Source of the DNA: Neotamlana sargassicola
GTDB lineage: Bacteria; Bacteroidota; Bacteroidia; Flavobacteriales; Flavobacteriaceae
NCBI RefSeq assembly: GCF_020523965.1
Contig: NZ_JAJAPX010000001.1
Span: 496,001 to 560,000 of the forward strand
Length of the DNA stretch: 64,000 nt
Direction: 5' to 3'
Positions 56,779-64,000 of the stretch are shown in pieces. The notes under the pieces are model-generated. The model was not told the DNA's origin. It did not search any database and saw nothing but the letters and a program-made list of their open reading frames with translations. The position numbers were made by a program, and so were the translations under genes. The first letter of the stretch is position 1. Each line of letters begins with the position of its first letter.

Positions 56779-59700
56779 TTAAAATTTAACTTGAACATTG
56801 AAACCAACACTTCTTGTTGATGGTACTCCATTATATTCAATGGCACCACCATTACTTCCGGAACCAAATAAATTAGTTTCAGGATCTATATGAGGAATAC
56901 TCGTATTAAAAATGGCTAAATTTCTACCTTGAACACCTAGCCTTAAAGAACTAAATGGCAAAGATTTTAGTTGTTTTTTATTAAAAGAATAAGATAAACC
57001 TAACTCTCGCCACTTAATATATGTGGCATCAAACGTGTTACTTTCATGAATTCTATTGGCCGAATAACTACTCCAATATTCTTGAACACTGGATATTGGT
57101 ATTGTGTTTTCAGAATATGTACCATCACCATTATCCATAAAGGCTTCGCTATCAACAAACAGTGTTTCTCTATCTACAGCTGTTTCTGCAGCCAATCCTG
57201 AGGTTCTAAGAGATGAAACCGTTTGAGAATAAAGTACTCCGCCCTCTTTCCAATCGAAGGTGGTAGATAAACTCCAACCTTTGTAACTAAATACCGAAGT
57301 AAGCCCCATAGTAAAATCTGGAAAAATATTACCTAAACGCTCATTATCTCCTTCATACCTAACTCCACTTTCGTTAACTAATATCATATCTTCAATGGTA
57401 TTTCCGCTGTCATCTACTGCTCGAGCAAATCTATTTCCATAAATACCAATAGATTCTCCTTCTTCTGCACCAACAACAAGACCATTAAATGCCGAAGCCA
57501 TTGTGTATTTATCAATACCTTCACCTAACTCATCAATTATGGTTTCATTGGTTGAAAAATTATAATTTAAATTCCACCTAAAACCTTTATACCTAATAAT
57601 TTTAGCACTAACTTCAAGTTCGAATCCTGTGTTAGAAATTTGCCCTAAATTGGTCATAGAAGTACTATATCCTGTTGAAGAAGGAACCAACAATGCTATA
57701 ATTTGATCGGTAGTTACGTTTTTATAAAAAGTCGCATCAATATTAAATCGGTTTTTAAAGAAGCCTAATTCAACCCCCAGCTCGTAATTGGCTTGATTTT
57801 CTGGTCTTAAATTTACATTAGGTAATGTATTAGGGCCTGAAAATGCTAATTGACCGTCGAAAGGAAAAGTTCCTCCTGTATTAAATTGTCCGAAAAAACT
57901 AGATTGAGGAGAATATAAAAAGTCCAATTGATAAGCTCCTGTATCACTCCCTACATTGGCCCAGTTTCCTCTAATTTTTCCATAACTTAAAATATCGCTA
58001 TCAACATTAAAAGCATCTGTAAAAACAAAACTTAATGCTATAGAAGGATAAAAATAACTATTACCTCCTTGCGGTAATGTTGAAGACCAATCGTTTCTGG
58101 CTGTAGCATTTAATGTTAACCATTTTTTGTAAGTAAATGTTAAATCGCCAAACACTCCTAAAATTCGTCGTTTCGAGTAATTTTTCCAAGGTATGTTTGT
58201 ATCAACATTTCCTGGATCGAATAATTCTGGAATTGTTAGCCCAACGCCTTGATTTCCTATGGAACTAAAAACTCTTTGATTCCATTGCACACCACCCCTT
58301 GCTGTAAAGTCAATATCTCCAAAAGTATCATCGTAAGTCGACAAAAGATCTAATGTTAACTCATTTCTGCTAATATGATTTTCTGTATAGTTTCCATCAA
58401 GAAGACCAATGGTACCTTTATGTTTGTTAGAAAAATGTGTTGTATTATAAGTATCGTACCCAACTCGCCCTAGTAGAGATAGTTTTTTTAAAGGATTATA
58501 ATCTAAACTTATATTACCAAAAAACCGTTCTGTACTGCTAGTTCTTTGGTTTTCATGTATTATCCAATAAGGGTTATTCGTTCCATCGCTATCTACGGCC
58601 GCTAACTGCTCATCATTACTCTCGGCTTTCCATGGTTTAAATACGTTTACATCTGTAATTCTTGGTAAACGGTTAACAATTCCCATAAGAACATTTGGAT
58701 CGTTGCCTCCTTGAGCTACAGCTCCCTCAACATCAGAATTAATATAGTTAAGACTGAAATCAGATTTTAAATTATCAAACAATTTTGTACCTGACTTTAA
58801 AGCTATATTTAATCGATTTAGTTCCGATCCCGGAATAATTCCCTCTTTAGAAGAATATGAAGTGCTTAACCTGTAATTGCTTGACCCTTTATTTGATAAT
58901 CCAGAAACAGAAAAATTATTAACTTTTGTAATTCCTAGTGCATAAAAATCTTTTTGCAAGTCTGGGTGAGACTCAAATGTTTGTAAATTACCAGCATAAT
59001 CGGTATAACTACCTCCTTCTGAAATTAAAGGCCCCCATCCAGGAGAAACATCTTGTAAGTTATCTCCATCAATTTCGCTATAAGCGCCCTGCGTACCAGG
59101 ACCATAAGTGTTTTGAAAATCTGGCAATCTTAAAGGACTATCGAAACGTATTGTAGAACTATATGTTAATGAGCCTTTTTCTTTTCCTCTTTTTGTAGTT
59201 ACAATTATAACACCGTTTGATGCTCTTGAACCATAAAGTGCGGCTGCAGATGCGCCTTTTAACACGGTTAACGACTCTATATCATCTGGGTTTATATCTT
59301 GTGCTCTGTTTCCATAATCAACTGAACCTGTTGTTCTTGAACTCGTAAAATCATTTGCATCTGAAATAGGAACACCATCTATTACCCATAACGGACTATT
59401 TGAACCACTAATTCGGGTAACACCACGAATAGTTATTTTTGAAGAAGCGCCAATACCTCCTCCTTGTCCTGTAATGTTAACTCCGGAAATTTTTCCTTGT
59501 AAGGCTTGTACAACATCTGTTTCTGCTGCCACCTCAAAATCTTCCGATTTTACAGTACTTACACCGTATCCTAATGTTCTGTCGGCACGTTCAATACCCA
59601 TTGCAGTTACAACAACTTCATTTAAAACTTGAGCATCTTCGTATAAACTAACATTTATTATTGAAGATTTTGCCACTTCTACTTCCTCAGTTTTCATACC

Positions 59701-59937
59701 TAAATATGAAAAGACTAAAACTTGACCTTTACTTGATTTAATAGAGTAATTCCCATCGAAATCTGTTAAAGTCCCTGTATTGGTGCCTTTAACTATAACA
59801 TTCACCCCAGTAAACGGAATTCCTGAACCATCTATAACTTTTCCAGAAATTGTTATTTCCTGAGAAAACGCACTTTGGATAGCGACAAATTGAATGGTAA
59901 GAAATAAAATAAATAACTTGGTAATTTTTGAATTCAT
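56779..59937 (-). CDS. SusC/RagA-type TonB-dependent transporter (module 2)
   Basis: A 1052-residue outer-membrane transporter with a signal peptide (to about 25, AFSQ), a carboxypeptidase-regulatory-like domain (about 28-100), the TonB box region VLNEVVVTAMGIERADRTLGYGV, a plug (VVQALQGKISGVNI, SKITIRGVTR, WVIDGVPI) and a large barrel ending KF. The AMGIER/TLGYGV opening marks a different SusC clade from module 1. It is first in the operon SusC-SusD-sulfatase-sulfatase-racemase, so the cargo is probably a sulfated oligosaccharide. Confidence 0.95.
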   Translation of the reverse strand: MNSKITKLFILFLTIQFVAIQSAFSQEITISGKVIDGSGIPFTGVNVIVKGTNTGTLTDFDGNYSIKSSKGQVLVFSYLGMKTEEVEVAKSSIINVSLYEDAQVLNEVVVTAMGIERADRTLGYGVSTVKSEDFEVAAETDVVQALQGKISGVNITGQGGGIGASSKITIRGVTRISGSNSPLWVIDGVPISDANDFTSSRTTGSVDYGNRAQDINPDDIESLTVLKGASAAALYGSRASNGVIIVTTKRGKEKGSLTYSSTIRFDSPLRLPDFQNTYGPGTQGAYSEIDGDNLQDVSPGWGPLISEGGSYTDYAGNLQTFESHPDLQKDFYALGITKVNNFSVSGLSNKGSSNYRLSTSYSSKEGIIPGSELNRLNIALKSGTKLFDNLKSDFSLNYINSDVEGAVAQGGNDPNVLMGIVNRLPRITDVNVFKPWKAESNDEQLAAVDSDGTNNPYWIIHENQRTSSTERFFGNISLDYNPLKKLSLLGRVGYDTYNTTHFSNKHKGTIGLLDGNYTENHISRNELTLDLLSTYDDTFGDIDFTARGGVQWNQRVFSSIGNQGVGLTIPELFDPGNVDTNIPWKNYSKRRILGVFGDLTFTYKKWLTLNATARNDWSSTLPQGGNSYFYPSIALSFVFTDAFNVDSDILSYGKIRGNWANVGSDTGAYQLDFLYSPQSSFFGQFNTGGTFPFDGQLAFSGPNTLPNVNLRPENQANYELGVELGFFKNRFNIDATFYKNVTTDQIIALLVPSSTGYSTSMTNLGQISNTGFELEVSAKIIRYKGFRWNLNYNFSTNETIIDELGEGIDKYTMASAFNGLVVGAEEGESIGIYGNRFARAVDDSGNTIEDMILVNESGVRYEGDNERLGNIFPDFTMGLTSVFSYKGWSLSTTFDWKEGGVLYSQTVSSLRTSGLAAETAVDRETLFVDSEAFMDNGDGTYSENTIPISSVQEYWSSYSANRIHESNTFDATYIKWRELGLSYSFNKKQLKSLPFSSLRLGVQGRNLAIFNTSIPHIDPETNLFGSGSNGGAIEYNGVPSTRSVGFNVQVKF

Positions 59938-60019
59938 ACACGATTGGTTTTAACAAATACTTATTGATTTATAAGACGTTAGTATTTAACTATTTTTAAC
60001 AGTTTCTTATAAAGCAAAT

Positions 60020-60046
60020 AAAAAACGCCCATTTTAGGGCGTTTAC
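60020..60046 (-). terminator. Intrinsic terminator of the TPR-LuxR regulator gene
   Basis: AAACGCCC and GGGCGTTT pair around a 6-nt loop, and the minus strand continues into a T-run. It lies about 180 nt downstream of the regulator stop and about 85 nt upstream of the SusC start, insulating the two. Confidence 0.8.
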
Positions 60047-60063
60047 AAGGGTTACATTTATAC

Positions 60064-60077
60064 TACACTTAGGTGTA
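60064..60077. promoter_or_regulatory. Small inverted repeat upstream of SusC (module 2)
   Basis: TACAC-TTAG-GTGTA is about 130 bp before the SusC start. It is short, so support is weak, but its position suits a site for the adjacent LuxR-type regulator. Confidence 0.25.
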
Positions 60078-60224
60078 AAACTAAACTTTTAAGTATATAA
60101 CAAAATTTAGTCTTTATTTTAACAAATCGATATTTTATATATTCAATAAATAAAACACTACTTAGGGAAAATCAATGTTTAATTCTTAAAAAAATACTTT
60201 TTTTGTGACAAAAATTATAAATTT

Positions 60225-61667
60225 TTAAATATTTCTTAACCAAGTATACACGTTTTCATCTTCGGGAATGTTAAGTTTTTTTCTTAATCTATACTTTTTG
60301 GTTTGTACTGTTTTGGGCTGAACATTTGTATACAATGCTATATCTTTTGAAGAGAAATTAAGCCAAATCATTGCACACAATATTAATTCTGTATTTACTA
60401 ATTTAGAGTTGCGCAGTAATAACTTTTCGCAAACTTCTGGGTAAACTTCTTGAAAACGAGTTAAAAAAGCCGGATCGTTATTTTTGGCAAGTTGAACAAC
60501 ATCATTAAAAGCTTCATTTAATTTTTCTTTTAATTTTTCGCTTTCCAAGTGTTTAAGCTCTATTTCTTGTTCTTTTTCAAAAATAATCCGCTGCTTTTTT
60601 ACCCTAAAGTAATATATAATTGAAATGATAATCACAAAAAATATAATAACCGCTAATATTAATGCTAAGCTTAATTTTTTTTCGCTTGCCTTATAATTAG
60701 TTTCTTGTTCTTCTAAAAAGTTATTAATAACCGAATCTACATTTTTTGTATACTTTGCGTTTATACTATCTGTGAATTTGGCATATTTTAATAAATATTC
60801 GTGCGCTAACTCTTCATTATGTAATTCTTCGTGAGTTTCGGATAGAAGTTTATACGATAGCTTAATCTCTATATATTTATTCATTTTAGTATAGATAGCT
60901 AAAGCCTTTTCATAAAAATAAATAGCTTTTGAATACGCACCAGTAGCCTTATAAAAATTAGCCTCTGCCTGAAGAATTATTGATTTTTGATACTCTGTTA
61001 CCGCCTTCTTATTCTCATAAAACAAGGCTTTACTTCTGTTTAAATAAATTTTAGCCGAGTCGATATTTAAATTTTGTTTTAAATAGTAATTTGCAACAAC
61101 AGCATTCTTAAAAGAAGTACTATCTAACCTAATAGCTTTATGTAAATAAACCAAAGAAGAGTCTAACCGATATGGTGTGTTTAAAAATACATCTGCTTTA
61201 TTTACATACAGCATAGACAGCAATTTTTTTCTATCTAAATTTTGAGTTTTTACTATTTCTACACCGCGATTATAGTACTCTAAAGATTTGTTATTTATTT
61301 TAAGAGCAGCGAAATTTCTGCCGTAAATAGCAAGAATTCGCACTTTTAACCTAAAATCGTTTATTTTATTTTTATCAAAAGAGTTCTCAGCCAATTCTAA
61401 ATACCTCAAACTTTCGAGGTGTTCGCCGAAAATACAAAGTATATTAGCTATTTGAGCATATCCGCTAATAACAATTTTATGATTATTTTCTTTTCTAGCA
61501 TCCTCAACTATTTCTATATTTAAAAGCAAGGCCTGTTCAAAAAGACCTTCCTTTATTAAAGAAGCTACTTTCTCCTCTTTTAAAACATAATTATTTAATT
61601 CTACATTATGCTGAGCACTAACAAAAAACAATGAAAAGTAAAAAAATGTTAGAAAGGTACATCTCAT
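60225..61667 (-). CDS. TPR-containing membrane transcriptional regulator with LuxR-type HTH
   Basis: A 480-residue regulator. A signal peptide (SLFFVSAQ, to about 19) is followed by periplasmic tetratricopeptide-like helices (about 30-320), one membrane helix (about 332-355), a cytoplasmic coiled coil rich in Glu/Lys, and a C-terminal LuxR-type helix-turn-helix (about 420-475, with SSKDIALYTNVQPKTVQ). This is a one-piece sensor that spans the inner membrane, with no kinase. It is adjacent to and convergent in role with the SusC/D-sulfatase operon, which it probably regulates. The hydrolase gene lies 38 nt upstream on the same strand. Confidence 0.87.
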   Translation of the reverse strand: MRCTFLTFFYFSLFFVSAQHNVELNNYVLKEEKVASLIKEGLFEQALLLNIEIVEDARKENNHKIVISGYAQIANILCIFGEHLESLRYLELAENSFDKNKINDFRLKVRILAIYGRNFAALKINNKSLEYYNRGVEIVKTQNLDRKKLLSMLYVNKADVFLNTPYRLDSSLVYLHKAIRLDSTSFKNAVVANYYLKQNLNIDSAKIYLNRSKALFYENKKAVTEYQKSIILQAEANFYKATGAYSKAIYFYEKALAIYTKMNKYIEIKLSYKLLSETHEELHNEELAHEYLLKYAKFTDSINAKYTKNVDSVINNFLEEQETNYKASEKKLSLALILAVIIFFVIIISIIYYFRVKKQRIIFEKEQEIELKHLESEKLKEKLNEAFNDVVQLAKNNDPAFLTRFQEVYPEVCEKLLLRNSKLVNTELILCAMIWLNFSSKDIALYTNVQPKTVQTKKYRLRKKLNIPEDENVYTWLRNI

Positions 61668-61705
61668 AATTTCTTTTAAGAAAAATTTGGCCTGCTAAAA
61701 AAATA

Positions 61706-62587
61706 TTAATCCCCACTACCCAACAGCTCAATCCATTGTGGTGCATACCCAATATTTCGCACGCCATTGGAATGCCCTCTTTTACCTTCAGGAACAGGTA
61801 AATCGAACGCATATATATGATCTTTTGGAATATTTAAAGCCTCATAAGTTTCGTGAATAGTTTTTGCCTTTGGCTCTGTAGCATGATAAGTACCATACCA
61901 TAAATGCGACGGTGTTACGCTTTCGTAAAAATACCAATCGGCAATTTTATTTTTTGCCGAATAATCCCAACCTCCAGAAAAATCTATTACCCTAGCTACC
62001 TTTTTTGTTTTTGCAATAAAAGCAGCCATACCACCTCCTTGCGACTGACCAGAAACCGCTATTTCGCTCCATTTTGGTTTACCATCTTCTAAGTAAGCAC
62101 TCCAATTTGTATTTTTATCATTTTTCGCTAGATAAATAAGTAGCTTAGTAAATCGGTTTTCAATAGCATCGTAAGATGCATCACCTATAAAATCGAATTT
62201 ATTTGTGCCATAAATTCTTCTTGTTCTAAATTCCTCGGTACATTTCCTGTTTTTTGCTAAATTTTCACCTTTACAAATTTGAGCAACTGCGGGCCTATTG
62301 ATATAAGATAAATTAATAACATGATACCCTTGCTGTACAGCAACCGCAAATAATTGCTTAGGTCCCTTTGTGGCAATTCCGCCTGTACCTGGCAAAAACA
62401 ATAATAATTTTCCTTGCTTTTGTTTTTGATTATACATTATTAAATGCGGCGTATTAGAATTTGCAATTCTAGCATCGGTTTTTGATGGTTCTACATTTAA
62501 AATTGTATAACTTTCGTCAAGAGATTGTGCATAAAACAGGCTTGAATTAAATAACACACAGAGAGTAATAAGGAATCGGTTTAGCAT
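61706..62587 (-). CDS. Secreted alpha/beta hydrolase (BPSS1187-like)
   Basis: A 293-residue protein with a signal peptide (to about 20, LFYAQ) and an alpha/beta-hydrolase fold. The oxyanion region LLLFLPGTGG is near 65, and the nucleophile elbow is GQSQGGG (Ser near 179). DFSGGWDY and the C-terminal RGHSNGVRNIGY, whose His may be catalytic, complete the likely triad. It resembles BPSS1187-family hydrolases. The substrate is unknown; in this setting, deacylation or de-esterification of a glycan is plausible. It is 38 nt upstream of the TPR-LuxR regulator gene. Confidence 0.8.
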   Translation of the reverse strand: MLNRFLITLCVLFNSSLFYAQSLDESYTILNVEPSKTDARIANSNTPHLIMYNQKQKQGKLLLFLPGTGGIATKGPKQLFAVAVQQGYHVINLSYINRPAVAQICKGENLAKNRKCTEEFRTRRIYGTNKFDFIGDASYDAIENRFTKLLIYLAKNDKNTNWSAYLEDGKPKWSEIAVSGQSQGGGMAAFIAKTKKVARVIDFSGGWDYSAKNKIADWYFYESVTPSHLWYGTYHATEPKAKTIHETYEALNIPKDHIYAFDLPVPEGKRGHSNGVRNIGYAPQWIELLGSGD

Positions 62588-62669
62588 AAAAAAGTTTTAA
62601 GAAATCATGAATATATTATATATAAGTAAATTACTCTTAATTTATAGACAACTAAAACTATATAAAAAC

Positions 62670-62702
62670 AAAAAAGGACCTCAAGTTGAGATCCTTTTTT
62701 TC
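62670..62702. terminator. Terminator behind the porin fragment (duplicate of 24903-24938)
   Basis: GGACCTCAA and TTGAGATCC pair with one mismatch around a single G, flanked by A- and T-runs. Sequence on both sides resembles that at 24893-24960, so it belongs to the duplicated nitrate locus. Confidence 0.75.
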
Positions 62703-62755
62703 ACCAATAAAATTAACTTTAATAAAAAAAGTTAACCACCAAAACTTTTAACTGC

Positions 62756-62950
62756 TTAGTTTAAAAACTTAGGCTTAATAACTAACATAGCCCAAGCCCA
62801 GTTTTGAGTGCTAAAACACGCATCTTCTGTAATACCTTTTAAATCGTACATACCGTCTGCGCCAAACATGTGTGAATAACCTGTAACTAAAGCATAACCT
62901 TTAAACGCCTTTTTAAATACAACATCTAATTCTGTACCTAATGCCTTCAT
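62756..62950 (-). pseudogene. 3' fragment of the nitrate-operon porin gene
   Basis: An open frame of 64 codons reproduces the last 63 residues of the porin at 24994-26268: 57 of 63 residues match, and about 91% of bases match, with the last 55 or so bases identical. The remaining 360 residues, including the signal peptide, are missing. The fragment starts with ATGAAG in front of GCATTAGG, so the deletion joined a start-codon region to codon 362. Upstream lies a copy of the nrtA promoter block. It cannot form a barrel, so I treat it as a deletion relic, although it could still be transcribed and translated. Confidence 0.85.
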
Positions 62951-63009
62951 TTAAATCATTTGTAATAAATAAGGCAGAATCAAAAATCACGTATGTATGC
63001 ACTTAATGA

Positions 63010-63067
63010 CGAATTGACAACTTTTTATACTTTTAACAACCTGCGAGAAAACATGTTTTTTTTATAA
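63010..63067 (-). repeat. Duplicated nrt upstream block, right copy
   Basis: This matches 30921-30978 at 48 of 58 positions. In the right copy the block sits between the intact cytochrome gene and the porin fragment, where nrtA would start in the left copy. The inverted repeat ATACGTAG/CTACGTAT is not preserved; only CACGTATG remains. Confidence 0.75.
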
Positions 63068-63198
63068 AATTATTGCAAATCAACATTTTAAAAATTAAAA
63101 TACACCAAAACAAACCCCCATACATATACGTAAAATCATGAAACAACTGTTCTTATTTTCAAGAATGAAATTTGTATGAAATAGATAAATTTTAAATA

Positions 63199-63900
63199 TT
63201 ATTTTTTATTCAACCATTCTTCTTGAGAAAGTGCGGTGTATTTTTTATCCATTCCGTAAGGATCTTTACCTCCTTTTAAATAGTTGCTAATCAATTTTAA
63301 GGAAAATGTATCCTTCATTTGTGTTGGTACTTCGTATCTATGATTTCCATGAAAATCATGACATTGGATACATGTTTCCCATTTTTCTTGAGCAATTAAA
63401 TCTTTATGAGATATATCCAATGGATCGCTTTCAACAGACAAATCTTGATGACAATTCATGCAATAATCAATTTTACCTAAAGTAACACGCTCCCCATGAT
63501 GCTCGGAATGACACGTTACACAAGTGGTTGCATCAATATTTTTAATAGCATCACTAAATCGTGGCTCTGAAAATCGATAAATTGGATGTCTGTCGTTTGG
63601 CCTATCATGACATTCTAAACAATTATTCGCAGTTACATCCTGTGTTCCAAAATCTACACCTTCTTCTCTAAAACCAAAAGCATGAGATGTATTTGACTGT
63701 ACTTGCTGAATTAAATTACCTTTAGCATCTGCATGACAAGCAAAACACGAAAGCTCTTCATGTCCTGTATTCATCGGACCAACAGAAACATACTCCTCAT
63801 TAGATTCCAAGGAAAGCAAAACGAATACTAAAGCCCCAACAACTAAACCTATTATCCCACCTATAACTTGCCTTGTTCTTAATGGACTTATACTAAACAT
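63199..63900 (-). CDS. Membrane-anchored pentaheme cytochrome c
   Basis: A 233-residue c-type cytochrome with one N-terminal membrane helix (about 10-31) and five CxxCH haem motifs: CFACH (52-56), CLECH (94-98), CVTCH (127-131), CMNCH (147-151) and CIQCH (177-181). Extra His residues (GHEEL, RHPIY, HSEHHGE, HGNH) may serve as distal ligands. It would carry electrons in the periplasm from the membrane quinone pool or a reductase. It lies 13 nt downstream of a 2Fe-2S domain gene. Linkage to nitrate uptake genes suggests a role in nitrate or nitrite reduction, but that is inference. A decayed 3' copy is at 31200-31370. Confidence 0.9.
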   Translation of the reverse strand: MFSISPLRTRQVIGGIIGLVVGALVFVLLSLESNEEYVSVGPMNTGHEELSCFACHADAKGNLIQQVQSNTSHAFGFREEGVDFGTQDVTANNCLECHDRPNDRHPIYRFSEPRFSDAIKNIDATTCVTCHSEHHGERVTLGKIDYCMNCHQDLSVESDPLDISHKDLIAQEKWETCIQCHDFHGNHRYEVPTQMKDTFSLKLISNYLKGGKDPYGMDKKYTALSQEEWLNKK

Positions 63901-63913
63901 GAACTATATTTTT

Positions 63914-64000
63914 TTAAAATTCTATAACAACTTTTTCACTTACCGGATACGATACACAGGTTAAAATATTTCCTGCTGAAACCTCTTCGTGAGGCATTAT
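63914..64000 (-). CDS. C-terminal end of a 2Fe-2S ferredoxin-domain protein (cut by window edge)
   Basis: The last 28 codons are visible. The residues MPHEEVSAGNILTCVSYPVS followed by EKVVIEF match the end of plant-type 2Fe-2S ferredoxin domains, in which ILTC carries the last cluster Cys. Proteins ending this way are often ferredoxin-NAD(P) reductase fusions. The stop is 13 nt before the cytochrome start, so the two form an operon. The rest of the gene is beyond the window. Confidence 0.7.
   Translation of the reverse strand: MMPHEEVSAGNILTCVSYPVSEKVVIEF

Noticed and set aside
1-64000. CRISPR arrays, tRNA and rRNA genes, insertion sequences, integrases or phage genes
   Set aside because: I looked for regular spaced repeats, cloverleaf-like intergenic sequences and transposase-like frames and found none. 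The flanking duplications therefore have no visible recombinase to explain them.

Overview
The window looks like a chromosome segment from a marine member of the Flavobacteriaceae (Bacteroidota). The support is AT-rich DNA, SusC/SusD pairs, a hybrid two-component regulator, many exported lipoproteins, S1-type sulfatases, DUF4271 and DUF4296 proteins, TAnnTTTG promoter motifs, and A-rich leaders in place of strong Shine-Dalgarno sites. I found no tRNA, rRNA, CRISPR array, phage or transposase gene.

Layout. (1) 1-14.1 kb is housekeeping: dCMP deaminase and S41 protease, uroporphyrinogen-III synthase with a DUF4271 membrane protein, a polyprenol-phosphate glycosyltransferase / dihydroorotase / DUF4296 operon, an NAD-dependent epimerase, tyrosyl-tRNA synthetase, a 7TMR-DISM hybrid histidine kinase and PEP carboxylase. 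(2) 14.2-30.8 kb is a nitrogen-assimilation block: two ammonium channels with one PII protein, an outer-membrane porin, both glutamate synthase subunits, and a nitrate-type ABC importer (nrtABCD order on the minus strand) ending in an alginate-export-type porin. (3) 31.7-62.6 kb is a polysaccharide utilisation region made of two SusC/D modules. Module 1 has a hybrid two-component regulator, SusC/D and an FG-GAP/ASPIC lipoprotein, facing a GH3 / SMP-30 / GH3 / GntP operon. Module 2 has SusC/D, two sulfatases and an exported racemase, with a TPR-LuxR membrane regulator and an esterase-like hydrolase beside it. (4) 62.7-64 kb returns to nitrogen metabolism with a pentaheme cytochrome c and the end of a 2Fe-2S reductase.

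How the parts fit. PEP carboxylase supplies carbon skeletons, Amt/PII and the Nrt importer supply ammonium and nitrate, and GOGAT makes glutamate. The polysaccharide region should import and desulfate a sulfated, glucoside-containing glycan; its exact substrate cannot be read from the genes.

Two structural observations stand out. First, the polysaccharide region is flanked by direct copies of the same nitrate locus. The left copy keeps nrtABCD and the porin but has only a decayed 3' piece of the cytochrome gene. The right copy keeps the intact cytochrome but has only the nrt promoter block, the last 63 codons of the porin and its terminator. This is a duplication followed by complementary loss. 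Second, a roughly 114-nt repeat with a conserved outer helix and a variable inner helix occurs twice. Each copy is in sense orientation and ends 13-14 nt before a start codon (dCMP deaminase, and nrtC inside the nitrate operon). It is a good candidate for an undescribed structured leader RNA or structured repeat family.
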